Below, in pieces: positions 61,001 through 64,000 of a stretch of DNA of 64,000 nt. The notes below the pieces were generated by a model. It worked only from the letters and a program-made list of their open reading frames with translations, did no database searches and was not told the DNA's origin. Numbering within the stretch: the first letter of the stretch is position 1; each line of letters starts with the position of its first letter. Source of the DNA: Ascarosepion bandense (Eukaryota > Mollusca > Cephalopoda > Sepiida > Sepiidae). The position numbers were made by a program, and so were the translations under genes. The stretch covers positions 2,087,501 to 2,151,500 of the forward strand of contig JBBBDQ010000225.1 of assembly GCA_037127315.1 (NCBI GenBank), read 5' to 3'.

Positions 61001-62923
61001 CAGTCTGTTGTGATGTTGGCATCGTTGTTTTCTCTCATGAGGGCAGTCTTTCGACAGAGAGTTGTTCTGGGAACTCCTGTGTCCTTTGATACAGCTTTTG
61101 CAGATTCTCCATTCAGAACTCTGACTACTGCTGCTCGTAAGACATCCTCTGGAATCAGCCCATTGTCTGTTTTCCGATGGTATTGGCGAGGCATTGTTGA
61201 ATCTTGATTCTCCAAAGATGATCTGCAAACAGAACAAAGTAAGGTCATTTTTTTCTTCTTTCCTGTCATCTATGCATTCTGTATTCTGTGGAAAGAAAGA
61301 TTTTACTAATAAAGAACAAGCCAGATGAGGTTTGAACAGCCTGTGCAGTAAAATGAACAGACAGCTTTGAGAAATTTGAGCAACAACATAATTTATGTTA
61401 AGAGGTGCTTGAGCTAAGAGGTGTTTGAGTTAATGATTACACTGTATAGATGACACCCTGATACAAAGGAATGCATGAAAAACAACCATAAATTCATTCA
61501 GAACCCAGTCATGTGAAGATATAAAACCAGTATTAGCAATGTGGAGAGTTGGCCAGCCTGTGGCCAACTCTTCCCACAAGGAAAATCTGAACACAAAAAA
61601 TCAGTAAAAATTAACAATGACTGTCACTTTTTAAGAAATATGCTGAAAGGTAGGCTAAATGGACACTCTTTACAGATGCAAAAAAAAACAGAACACTGAC
61701 AATATCATCAAAGCCACTATGGGTTCAAAGGTAAAGCTGAAAAATTGAAAAACTTTCCTCCAAAATGAGTCAGTGCTCTCTCAGCCATGTGTCAAGGGAA
61801 GTAATCAAAAGTGGGCCAGTTATTCCTCCCTACAGAAGAGCTCTCCAGAAACAAAGCTAAGAATTAGTTTCATACTTGGGTTTTGCTTAGACACAGGGGT
61901 GACCAAGTCTACACACCCTCCCCATAATGTGTGACATAATGGAGTTCAAACAGGGGCTTTGCACTTAAATACAACTCAGCTCATTTCCATAGATGGCTCA
62001 GATGTAACTGATTTTTTTCATCCACAGTAAGGGTATCTAAAAAAAAACTTGGGGAAACACTGTTTTCAAGGAAGCCAAATCCAGAAAAACAAAACCAAGA
62101 GCCTCTGCTATTAAAGAATTCATAACTTGATTTAGTGGTTCTTTTGAAGAAATCTGTATTTCTCATCTTCATTCTCATTGGCATGAAGACAACTATAAGC
62201 CCAATGTTTGTGAGATTCACAAATAAAACATTGTGTAATTCTATAATCAGTAGCAAATGAGTTATTTTTTCTTCATCCTCAAAACCTCTGTACCCTAATG
62301 AATATCAAGAGTTTATTAACCTGGAAGTGCTCAATTAGTAAGTGGGTCAGTCTATTACTTTTCTTAACTTGAGTTCCTGAATTCAATCCTTGTAACATTC
62401 ATTATTCAACACTAGCAATTCATAGATAATAAAGAAATGTGTAGAGAGCCATGATATTTACTGATCATTATATCAAGTACTTGGGTTGTTTTCTAAAATT
62501 ATGTGACCTGCAAAATGAAATTTATACCCTAATTTATTTTTCTTTAAATACTCATTCACAAACTTTAAATTTGTATTTATTAAATTTGAAACCTGTAAAA
62601 TACCCTTAGAGCAGTACCTTCAAAAGAATCATTGTAAATCAATAGCTGGTTACTTTACTCTATTAAAAGGTTTTAATGCTGCTCATTTTTTTATTTTTTT
62701 TATTTTTAAGGTTATTGCTGCTGAGGGAGAACAAAGAGCATCACGTGCTCTGAAAGAAGCAGCTGATGTCATGTGTGAATCTCATGTTGCCTTGCAGCTT
62801 AGATATTTACAGACACTAAGTACCATCTCAGCTGAGAAAAATTCTACCATTATTTTCCCTCTGCCAATTGACCTTTTGCAAAACTTTGTGTCCAAACCTA
62901 AACCTGATAAAATCCATCTATAA
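16381..62923 (+). CDS. STOM: Stomatin (band 7/SPFH) gene, seven exons
   Basis: Stomatins are monotopic membrane proteins that insert a hydrophobic hairpin into the inner leaflet, oligomerise on cholesterol-rich membrane and regulate ion channels (known family). Seven exons (16381-16490, 24138-24210, 38559-38641, 41258-41461, 54806-54861, 55467-55545, 62711-62923) keep one frame through GT-AG introns and give 271 codons plus TAA. Residues about 9-35 form the hairpin with a proline near its centre (TLPFSLC). They are followed by [16 protein letters not shown], the hallmark of the family, then the SPFH domain ([34 protein letters not shown]), the alanine/glutamate-rich coiled region ([19 protein letters not shown]) and the conserved end ([17 protein letters not shown]). 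The first exon starts two bases into a codon, so at least one 5' exon with the start codon is missing. Orthology to STOM rather than a STOML paralogue is not proven. Confidence 0.95.
16690..17760 (+). pseudogene. Penelope reverse transcriptase remnant
   Basis: An open stretch at 16715-17293 (192 codons) contains the Penelope N-terminal signature [18 protein letters not shown] and the LPKIHK...[10 protein letters not shown] block. A stop follows. Downstream 17513-17752 carries [20 protein letters not shown] (the family's conserved motif). The catalytic Y-x-D-D box expected about 25 codons after it has been lost through a short deletion near 17645, as seen by comparison with 40421-40450. Unable to polymerise. 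Confidence 0.88.
18205..18410 (+). pseudogene. Penelope GIY-YIG endonuclease remnant
   Basis: Starts [20 protein letters not shown], the variant GIY-YIG signature of Penelope elements, and continues to a TTPYG..EVE-like end with stops between. Homologous segments exist at 22720-23060, 39310-39620, 41950-42165 and 50850-51042. Confidence 0.8.
18500..19002 (+). repeat. Penelope 1 terminal repeat with tRNA-like boxes
   Basis: Holds an A-box-like TGGCCCAGTGG (18725-18735) and a B-box-like GAGTTCAATAC (18782-18792), then a CCTGAAGAAGGCC...GAAACGTC stretch (about 18925-18962). The same layout occurs in the other Penelope copies (complement at 22432-22501; 51269-51325). Pol III use is inference. 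Confidence 0.6.
19016..19769. other. Intron DNA, nothing recognised
   Basis: AT-rich intron sequence between Penelope 1 and a truncated SINE. Confidence 0.5.
19770..20005 (-). mobile_element. SINE, truncated copy
   Basis: Matches the body of the SINE at 12481-12794 (CAGTCAG start, TTTTGAGACATGACT, CTGCAGTAGGCTGCCATTAC, GGATTAATACC). The tRNA head at the high-coordinate end is missing, so it is 5'-truncated. Confidence 0.8.
20006..21692. other. Intron DNA, nothing recognised
   Basis: AT-rich, with A and T runs (e.g. 20427-20441). ATTTCTTCTGTGAAGCAT is repeated directly at about 20940-20975. No gene or bounded element found. Confidence 0.5.
21697..21917. mobile_element. piggyBac-type MITE
   Basis: A 221-bp non-coding element flanked on both sides by TTAA (21693-21696 and 21918-21921). 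Perfect terminal inverted repeats of about 23 bp begin CCCATTTTAACCCAGTGTCC. TTAA targets with CCC...GGG ends are characteristic of piggyBac elements (known family). A second short palindrome TGTCCTCATTTGAGGACA lies just inside the left end. Confidence 0.92.
22185..23262 (-). mobile_element. Penelope-like element 2, 5'-truncated
   Basis: Minus-strand pLTR (22200-22720: the complement of the 18500-19002 repeat) is followed by a minus-strand GIY-YIG remnant (22720-23060). After that a + strand copy of the pLTR end (about 23065-23262) faces it. The reverse transcriptase part is missing. The opposed pLTR pieces make a long inverted repeat. Confidence 0.85.
23300..23620 (+). repeat. Dispersed repeat family C, copy 1
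   Basis: About 23435-23600 aligns by eye with 26350-26530 (TTTTCTGATTGCTGCA, GTAAGG/GCAAGG..CCTAAACT, ATAGGCATTCCTGCA-type blocks). Class unknown. Confidence 0.6.
23621..24137. other. Intron DNA, nothing recognised
   Basis: AT-rich sequence leading to the exon b acceptor. Confidence 0.5.
24138..24210 (+). CDS. STOM: Stomatin exon b: SPFH start
   Basis: 73 nt, acceptor CTTTTAG, donor GTAAAT. Encodes [20 protein letters not shown] and the AKGP that follows; the last base is the first of a glycine codon completed in the next exon. Highly conserved family signature. Confidence 0.97.
24211..25229. other. Intron DNA, nothing recognised
   Basis: AT-rich, with a slightly purine-rich stretch near 25000-25040. 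No element recognised. Confidence 0.5.
25230..25830 (+). repeat. Dispersed repeat family A
   Basis: An AT-rich repeat containing GTTGGATTTTAATGAAACT, TACTCATTCA and CCTCTGTTACTCCCCC blocks. The reverse complement occurs at 47560-48570 and 57450-58095, with fragments at 11630-11830 and 31690-31930. No coding content; possibly a non-autonomous DNA element. Confidence 0.75.
25831..26189. other. Intron DNA, nothing recognised
   Basis: Very AT-rich; no element recognised. Confidence 0.5.
26190..26560 (+). repeat. Dispersed repeat family C, copy 2
   Basis: Matches 23300-23620 by eye, most clearly 26360-26530. Confidence 0.6.
26745..28925 (+). mobile_element. Decayed LINE, same family as 35185-38230
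   Basis: 26900-27186 resembles the endonuclease region of the antisense LINE further on (SLESL..SFMCF and IFVFD blocks). 27760-27965 matches its reverse transcriptase N-terminal half ([24 protein letters not shown]). 28400-28550 matches the [15 protein letters not shown] block, and 28684-28920 matches the C-terminal domain ([28 protein letters not shown]). Stops and shifts throughout. It is interrupted at 27980-28375 by a sequence beginning with a 27-nt T run, probably a minus-strand retroposed insert. Confidence 0.8.
28926..30540. other. Intron DNA, weak solo-LTR candidate
   Basis: Mostly unassigned. A TATA-like CTTATATATAAGAC at about 29517 in a less AT-rich block (29440-29830) could mark a solo LTR, but no partner was found. 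Confidence 0.3.
30555..30880 (-). mobile_element. LINE 3' end fragment
   Basis: On the minus strand it ends GCTCGGGGTGATATG with an A-rich tail, the same 3' end as the LINE at 35185 (shared CACCCCGAGCAAGGC and GCAGGGGGCTACGTA). Inside, 30618-30718 is duplicated at 30777-30877 with few differences, separated by an A-rich linker. Confidence 0.8.
31099..31546. repeat. 56-bp minisatellite, eight units
   Basis: Units start at 31099, 31155, 31211, 31267, 31323, 31379, 31435 and 31491, exactly 56 bp apart, each beginning GGCTCCAATATAAACAATCA (the first GGCTCTA). Central units differ by only one or two bases. Degenerate units precede it from about 30980. Confidence 0.95.
31547..33250. other. Intron DNA with a fragment of family A
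   Basis: 31690-31930 contains the TTGTTGGATTTTAATGAAAC and TTATTCACAAATGAAT blocks of family A. The rest is AT-rich and unassigned. Confidence 0.5.
33330..34450 (+). pseudogene. Decayed non-LTR reverse transcriptase
   Basis: At 33888-33922 the frame reads [11 protein letters not shown], the conserved YRPI box of jockey/I/CR1-type reverse transcriptases. About 40 codons later KYQLDV...SLLENLYKK...VFDL matches the following KYQ.GFR...FVDL region. Stops and shifts throughout; ends are not definable. Confidence 0.5.
34560..34707. other. Intron DNA, nothing recognised
   Basis: Short AT-rich tract between the reverse transcriptase relic and the palindrome. Confidence 0.4.
34708..35010. repeat. 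Palindrome and TA, TG microsatellites
   Basis: 34708-34747 is a palindrome with arms GTATTTATTTGTGTGTA and its complement. (AT)n runs at 34897-34949 and (TG)n at 34985-35009. Confidence 0.85.
35185..38230 (-). mobile_element. Almost intact LINE (jockey/CR1 group)
   Basis: A minus-strand non-LTR retrotransposon with endonuclease, reverse transcriptase and C-terminal domain, ending in GCTCGGGGTGAAACGCTTAT and an A tail (T run 35185-35209). GC content is clearly higher than the surrounding intron, suggesting a later arrival than the other elements. It lies antisense to stomatin in the intron between exons b and c. Sequence matching the end of the ORF continues out of frame at 35382-35720. No target duplication found. 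Confidence 0.93.
35561..38026 (-). CDS. LINE endonuclease / reverse transcriptase ORF
   Basis: 821 open codons from the methionine at 38024-38026. The N-terminal third is an apurinic-type endonuclease ([24 protein letters not shown]). The first part of that domain lies in another frame at 37984-38208 ([16 protein letters not shown]), where the usual catalytic Glu of the ETNL motif is Val (CVTNL). The middle holds the reverse transcriptase: [69 protein letters not shown] and the catalytic [10 protein letters not shown] (complement near 36192-36206). A frameshift at about 35740-35780 moves the C-terminal domain ([20 protein letters not shown], 35382-35720) out of frame; after it this ORF reads nonsense. 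Function: nicks target DNA and copies the element RNA there. Defective as sequenced. Confidence 0.9.
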   Translation of the reverse strand: MHGLGVYVSEQLPLARVTSLESLDHSFMCFRLSLLSSVSYLFFLYRSPSSSDCTLLDCISTNIDRAISSHPSAHIFVFGDFNAHHTKWLENSATDLAGIRTIHFSIAQALTQVVDFPTRFSKNPNGRDSLLDLCFTSIPDSCTTRQLCPLENSDHAVVSVNISIHTNSTQENQTSRISYCYQRADWDSFRDFLCDVPWNNVFDLPVEDCASEVSSWVKAGIDAFIPARKFQLKPNSSPWFSPACSAAIAHRNHFFRLYRRCSSNQNRRLFTSARNKCKKVLNEAKRAFATRIRQRIASSKFGSKDYWHLCKSVLSRNKTSIPPLINEFEVLTSPADKAECFARRFSTNSTLDSLGIPTPDFPPRTKAQLNNVHITPSLVAKIIAQLDPHKASGGDGIPVIVLKKCAPELSSVLSKLYNLCLSASCFPACWKSSCIVPIFKNSGEPSDPANYRPINLLPIFGKVFEAIINAKVIQHLMANGLLSDKQYGFRFTRSTADMLTTITKYIYQALDKNGETRTVALDISKAFDRVWHAGLLCKLRSYGITGHLFDLIQSFLSNRTLKVVLNGHASQNYQTNAGVPQGSILGPTLFLIYINDLPDTIRSQVGMYADDTTIYSRIDQKPGLDDKVNLTAVLERDLQFVVTWGRKWLVNFNASKTKLLSTNHHRQSHLPPISMGQASLPESKILRLLGLTLSADLKWNDYIESIAKSAAMKVGSLCRARKFFPPESIICTYTNLPSACILNIAAISGRVPLLLSLGFLTKYKGGSVTWLILTWQTSCSRSHTGVMWLPCASSTSTFMASAPMSLDHWCRLSTNLHEIVD
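38231..38558. other. Intron DNA before exon c
   Basis: AT-rich sequence ending at the exon c acceptor; nothing recognised. Confidence 0.5.
38559..38641 (+). CDS. STOM: Stomatin exon c
   Basis: 83 nt, acceptor TTCTTTAG, donor GTAAGG. Completes the split glycine and encodes [20 protein letters not shown] then FDVPPQE, ending in phase 0. Most stomatins have FF or FI before the PC motif where this has FC. Confidence 0.96.
38830..41115 (+). mobile_element. Penelope-like element 3, rearranged
   Basis: A minus-strand pLTR and GIY-YIG remnant (38840-39745) is followed directly by a + strand reverse transcriptase remnant (about 39786-40790) and a + strand pLTR end (40826-41115). It nearly fills the intron between exons c and d. 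The catalytic box YVDDT survives at 40432-40446, preceded by a degraded [14 protein letters not shown] motif, but stops and gaps abound. Confidence 0.88.
39786..40790 (+). pseudogene. Penelope 3 reverse transcriptase remnant
   Basis: Homologous to 16980-17960. Contains [14 protein letters not shown], a decayed FKIHKD...RSIVS block, the LVSLD-like region, GLAMG at about 40327 and [14 protein letters not shown] from 40432. Several frameshifts and stops. This copy keeps the catalytic aspartates that Penelope 1 lost. Confidence 0.8.
41258..41461 (+). CDS. STOM: Stomatin exon d: core of SPFH domain
   Basis: 204 nt, 68 codons, acceptor TTCTTACAG, donor GTAATA. Begins [20 protein letters not shown] and contains the [16 protein letters not shown] block and the ESISHLMQ end. 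Both ends are in phase 0. Confidence 0.98.
41574..41611. repeat. Perfect 15-bp-arm hairpin in intron
   Basis: AAAAATGTTGATTGT at 41574-41588 pairs with 41597-41611 around an 8-nt loop, about 110 bp after exon d. Confidence 0.8.
41945..42650 (-). mobile_element. Penelope-like fragment 4
   Basis: 41950-42165 on the minus strand encodes the end of the GIY-YIG domain ([14 protein letters not shown]). 42400-42640 on the + strand matches the reverse transcriptase C-terminal region of the other copies (complement of none; same order as 50340-50530). The same head-to-head organisation as elements 3 and 5, strongly decayed. Confidence 0.65.
42651..43789. other. Intron DNA, nothing recognised
   Basis: AT-rich; a 75-codon frame at 42886-43113 is lysine-rich and not recognised. 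Confidence 0.45.
43866..43912 (+). ncRNA. Hammerhead-like motif, 5' copy, degenerate
   Basis: CTGATGA at 43874-43880 with ATGCAC before it and, after a stem II region and an altered GAAA (here TAAAA), GAATC and GTGC. Stem I pairs GCAC with GTGC, whereas the 3' copy pairs GCAT with ATGC: a compensated change. The altered core should abolish cleavage. Confidence 0.5.
44000..44190. repeat. Inverted arms with TG/TA microsatellites
   Basis: CTGTACATATGTGCACC.. at about 44002 and GGATGCACATATGTACAG at about 44108 are inverted copies around CACTATATATGTGTGTAC; (GT)n(AT)n follow at 44150-44190. Confidence 0.75.
44340..45720 (+). pseudogene. Reverse transcriptase remnant of the hammerhead element
   Basis: 44673-45002 encodes [18 protein letters not shown], a conserved reverse transcriptase motif (D in the first catalytic position), followed by an [20 protein letters not shown] helix. 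About 45027 reads [11 protein letters not shown], aligned with the GLYRDDG catalytic box of this family with one Asp changed to Asn, and 45128-45150 reads VINFLDV. Near 45420 [15 protein letters not shown] matches the linker to the C-terminal domain, and 45630-45700 is cysteine-bearing linker decay. Not functional. Confidence 0.7.
44926..44989. repeat. 26-bp-arm inverted repeat inside RT remnant
   Basis: 44926-44951 and 44964-44989 are reverse complements at 24 of 26 positions with a 12-nt spacer; the second arm replaces the expected coding sequence. Confidence 0.85.
45721..46228. other. 3' non-coding part of the hammerhead element
   Basis: AT-rich sequence with a T run at 46044-46060; by position the untranslated 3' region of the element. 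Nothing else recognised. Confidence 0.45.
46229..46935 (+). mobile_element. Nested RTE/SINE-like repeat, copy 2
   Basis: 46229-46620 begins AGCAGTATAGCCCGGCATTG and matches 1544-2357 including its short-repeat tail. 46621-46935 continues with a second module ending GGTTCAGCCGTTTCAGAG, a CA run and AAATTTAGATTAGATTTAGAT, which resembles the 3' ends of RTE-type elements in invertebrates (inference). It splits the terminal repeat of the hammerhead element. Confidence 0.65.
46998..47051 (+). ncRNA. Hammerhead ribozyme candidate, 3' copy
   Basis: Contains CTGATGA (47008-47014), a stem II of TGCA/TGCA, GAAA (47028-47031), a minimal stem III AC/GT closing a 5-nt loop, and the cleavage triplet GTC (47038-47040). 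Stem I pairs GCAT before the core with ATGC after it. All core positions of a type I hammerhead are present. The first stem II pair is U-U, a weakness. Activity is untested. Confidence 0.6.
47056..47500 (+). repeat. Dispersed repeat family B
   Basis: Matches 15395-15830: starts AGGTACCTTCACTCATTTTT and shares CTCGGGTGTATTTCAAACAG-like and AAAGTTAATTCTCGGTTTTA blocks. Confidence 0.7.
47560..48570 (-). repeat. Dispersed repeat family A, reverse orientation
   Basis: Reverse complement of the 25230-25830 repeat (GAATAAGTCCTGAAACTTTC, CCCAATGAGTCCTGTATTTA, GGTAACAGATG). It ends at AGGTGCCTAGTAG on the + strand, i.e. CTAGGCACCTCCAC, close to the family B start AGGTACCTCCA. Confidence 0.7.
48571..49029. 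other. Intron DNA with microsatellites
   Basis: TGTATA/TGTG tracts at 48580-48650 and (TA)n(GA)n at 48988-49014; otherwise unassigned. Confidence 0.55.
49030..49240 (-). repeat. Terminal-repeat fragment of hammerhead element
   Basis: Reverse complement of the 43860-44000 terminal repeat (GCACTGTCC, TATTTATTAAT, CTGATGATTGC). A hammerhead-like core lies at 49165-49216 on the minus strand: CTGATGA (complement of 49201-49207) and GAAAC (complement of 49182-49186), with stem I GCAC/GTGC. The cleavage triplet region is degraded. Confidence 0.65.
49446..49481. repeat. (TA)n microsatellite
   Basis: Uninterrupted TA dinucleotides. Confidence 0.95.
49485..49700 (+). mobile_element. Diverged SINE relative
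   Basis: Shares the order of blocks of the SINE at 49841-50149 (TTCCAGT, TTGCATTCACTT, ATCAATC, AGCAGGACAGACTGG, TATAGCC, GCAACTGG) with much divergence. Confidence 0.5.
49760..51470 (+). mobile_element. Penelope-like element 5, with nested SINE
   Basis: Minus-strand pLTR piece (49765-49840 and 50150-50335), split by a SINE, followed by + strand reverse transcriptase C-terminal sequence (50340-50820), GIY-YIG remnant (50850-51042) and pLTR (51043-51470) with tRNA-like boxes at 51269-51325. Frames are broken. Same head-to-head layout as elements 3 and 4. Confidence 0.87.
49841..50149 (+). mobile_element. tRNA-derived SINE nested in Penelope 5
   Basis: 309 bp between near-identical 9-bp repeats ATGCTTCAG (49832-49840) and ATGCTTCGG (50150-50158), which fuse the Penelope pLTR when the insert is removed. 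The head has A box GTACAGTGGATATCGG and B box GAGTTCGAATTCC. The body contains AGCAGGACAGATTGGGTTC and a CATGTCTCTTTCGAGACATG palindrome, and the end reads CACTTAACTGACTG. Same family as 12481-12794 (minus) and 19770-20005. Younger than the Penelope element it interrupts. Confidence 0.92.
52208..52252. repeat. (TG)n(TA)n microsatellite
   Basis: TG dinucleotides followed by TA dinucleotides, just outside the foldback's left arm. Confidence 0.9.
52302..54043. repeat. 1.74-kb foldback with about 0.8-kb arms
   Basis: 52302-53108 and 53211-54043 are reverse complements along their whole length, with a 102-nt centre. The outermost 145 bp differ at only about three positions. The arms contain many TG (left) or CA (right) microsatellites that differ in length between arms, plus unique blocks such as CAGATAAATAAGTTAGGTAG and its complement. 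The centre holds a small hairpin CTTTAATACACATTAAAG. No coding content seen. It lies in the stomatin intron between exons d and e and would fold into a long RNA hairpin if transcribed. Confidence 0.95.
54041..54093. repeat. (AC)n(AT)n microsatellite
   Basis: CA dinucleotides followed by TA dinucleotides at the right end of the foldback. Confidence 0.9.
54806..54861 (+). CDS. STOM: Stomatin exon e
   Basis: 56 nt, acceptor TTTTAAG, donor GTAAGT. Encodes [18 protein letters not shown] and two bases of the next valine codon. Confidence 0.95.
54999..55032. repeat. (GT)n microsatellite
   Basis: Pure GT tract in the 605-bp intron between exons e and f. Confidence 0.95.
55467..55545 (+). CDS. STOM: Stomatin exon f: coiled region
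   Basis: 79 nt, acceptor CTCTTGCAG, donor GTAAGC. Completes valine, then [19 protein letters not shown] and TREARAK. This helical segment drives oligomerisation in the family. Confidence 0.97.
55640..57265 (+). mobile_element. RTE-type LINE relic, 5'-truncated
   Basis: A sense-strand reverse transcriptase remnant in the intron between exons f and g. 55790-55860 resembles the [15 protein letters not shown] block. 56143-56334 is open and contains [20 protein letters not shown]; 56350-56400 gives a broken R.GCVFS; 56497-56511 is the catalytic YADDT. After 56690 the [13 protein letters not shown] and, near 56850, LLYGSECW blocks of RTE/BovB-like elements follow (known family). It ends near ATGAAGAAGAAGAAAAGACT. 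The endonuclease domain is missing; many stops. Confidence 0.85.
57450..58095 (-). repeat. Dispersed repeat family A, reverse orientation
   Basis: Reverse complement of 25230-25830 (CCGATGAGTTCTGCATTTAA, TACTGAAAATTTCATTAAAA, GGGGGTAACAGAG). It ends at AATGGAGGTACCTATTATA. Confidence 0.75.
58096..58770. other. Intron DNA, nothing recognised
   Basis: AT-rich; no element recognised. Confidence 0.5.
58772..61925 (-). mobile_element. pogo/Tigger-type DNA transposon
   Basis: About 3.15 kb with imperfect inverted ends: left ATAATGGAGGGTGGGGAGAG (58780-58799) and right the complement of 61890-61915 (ATTATGGGGAGGGTGTGTAG). The motif GGGGAGAGTTGGCCAC recurs near the ends (58789, 58988, 61539, inverted at 61560 and 61891), like subterminal transposase sites. 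The element encodes a broken minus-strand transposase and is antisense to stomatin. Confidence 0.75.
59518..61269 (-). pseudogene. pogo/Tigger-type DDE transposase, broken
   Basis: The N-terminal part (60886-61269) has a psq/CENP-B-type helix-turn-helix ([31 protein letters not shown]). Around 60640-60885 the frame continues with two stop codons and includes [14 protein letters not shown], the first catalytic Asp (complement of 60666-60668). 59876-60625 carries [13 protein letters not shown] (second Asp, complement of 60351-60353) and [16 protein letters not shown] (third Asp, complement of 60242-60244), completing the DDD triad of this family. A frameshift near 59950-60030 puts the C terminus ([20 protein letters not shown] and an acidic tail, 59518-59973) in another frame. 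Known role: cut-and-paste at TA. Inactive as sequenced. Confidence 0.88.
61926..62710. other. Intron DNA before the last exon
   Basis: Unassigned, AT-rich, ending in a T-rich tract and AAG, the acceptor of exon g. Confidence 0.55.
62711..62923 (+). CDS. STOM: Stomatin exon g: C terminus and stop
   Basis: 213 nt including TAA at 62921-62923, acceptor TATTTTTAAG. Encodes [50 protein letters not shown] and a short lysine-rich tail. In [12 protein letters not shown] a histidine stands where a proline is usual in the family. Confidence 0.97.
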   Translation, partial: VIAAEGEQRASRALKEAADVMCESHVALQLRYLQTLSTISAEKNSTIIFPLPIDLLQNFVSKPKPDKIHL

Positions 62924-64000
62924 TTGGGAAACTGAATTTTGAAATGTTTTCTTTTGGGTTATTTTCTTTTCTTTTTTTAATGATTACTTTTTTGTTCAGC
63001 TATTTTTAAGATATTTTTCATAATTCAATTATTCGTTAACAAAATGTATATCTACACTTGCTACTACCACAATAGTTACTGTGTTGGAGTGAAAGCACCA
63101 ATAAGAAATGATATTGATAAACTTTTTTTGTATTCAGATTGGGGTGGGTAGGATAGTGTAATGGTAAAGATAGCTTGACAGGTTTTTTTTATTTCTATGA
63201 AAATGTTTTCAGAAATTATACATTGTTCAGTTTTCCAAATCTTTCTCAGTTTTCATTTGTGTTTAGAAAATGGCCTATAGTTAAGTTAGGAGATCTATTA
63301 CTCATTGGTTTACTTAGGCTATAGTTTTTATACTTTATTGATTTTAACCAACTTTAACAATATTTATTACAAGGCTTAGTTATTTTTGTAAACAACAGAT
63401 GACAATTCATTGTTTATATATCAAATATATACACAAAATTCATGTTAAACAGATTATTAATAATATTGTCTTGTTTATTTTATTTCTTTATTCTCTTTCT
63501 CATTCTGATGTTTTTGTAATCAGAGCAAATACTGTTACCATTTATGAATGGAACCAAAGTGTTAGAAGAGGAGAAAAATCCATCTTATCTTTGCCTTTCT
63601 CTTTTGGCATATTTTTTACCAACAGAAGATGAAACCAGGTTGATACATTTTTGTTTATTCACTTGAAACTGATTTGCAAAAATGAAAAGATTAATCTGGG
63701 TTAAGTGATGGAAAAGCAGTCTTTGTTTCATTCAGAATTTTACATGACTCACTGATTAAAACCAGCTTAATGCAACAATTACACAGTTACATCTCAGTTG
63801 AGGCCTAGGTCCCATGATAAACATCCATGAATGTTGAAACTTTCTAAAGGAATGGGTGTTATCTACAGCTTTCCATTATTTACTCTTTGTACATAGGATG
63901 CGTTTAATCTGAAATACATTAAATAATTTTAAAGATATTTTTAAAACTTTGAAAAGTTGTTGACAAAATTGTTTCATGAAGGAAAAAAGTATAAATACCA
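62924..64000 (+). other. Stomatin 3' UTR and downstream DNA
   Basis: Follows the stop codon. No further gene recognised. ATTAAA hexamers at about 63756 and 63917 are possible polyadenylation signals; the true transcript end cannot be set from sequence alone. Confidence 0.5.

Overview
The window is animal nuclear DNA: AT-rich, with large introns, GT-AG spliced exons and dense retroelement debris. The protein it encodes and the repeat types (Penelope-like elements, an env-bearing Ty3-like element, RTE-like and jockey/CR1-group LINEs, tRNA-derived SINEs, mariner and pogo relics) point to an invertebrate, plausibly a lophotrochozoan such as a mollusc, although an arthropod cannot be excluded. The only recognisable host gene is a stomatin (band 7/SPFH) gene on the + strand. 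Seven coding exons between 16381 and 62923 join in perfect phase to 271 codons plus a stop. Its 5' exon or exons are missing or not recognisable. About 0.8 kb of coding sequence is spread over 46.5 kb. Layout. Positions 1-2590: AT-rich DNA, a 34-bp-arm hairpin, a tRNA-like SINE head, a giant TA microsatellite and a dispersed repeat. Positions 2592-9552: a Ty3-like LTR element with two about 0.9-kb LTRs, remnants of gag (two zinc knuckles), protease, integrase tail and env, and a large pol deletion. Positions 9553-16380: mostly unassigned, with a 127-bp-arm inverted repeat, a SINE with a perfect 10-bp target duplication and a perfect 137-bp tandem duplication. Intron 16491-24137: a Penelope-like element with a 13-bp target duplication, a truncated SINE, a piggyBac-type MITE and a second Penelope piece. 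Intron 24211-38558: dispersed repeats, a decayed LINE, a 56-bp minisatellite and an almost intact antisense LINE with an 821-codon ORF. Intron 38642-41257: a third Penelope element. Intron 41462-54805: a different Penelope-type retroelement with hammerhead ribozyme motifs near both ends, a fifth Penelope copy with a SINE nested in it, and a mariner relic split by a 1.74-kb foldback of about 0.8-kb arms. Intron 55546-62710: an RTE-type LINE relic and a pogo/Tigger-type DNA transposon. How the parts relate: the host exons are intact and all transposon genes are broken or decayed, so the transposons are passengers in tolerated introns. Several leave sense-strand inverted repeats, ribozyme motifs or Pol III-like boxes in what should be stomatin pre-mRNA. 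These are the most interesting leads in the window.
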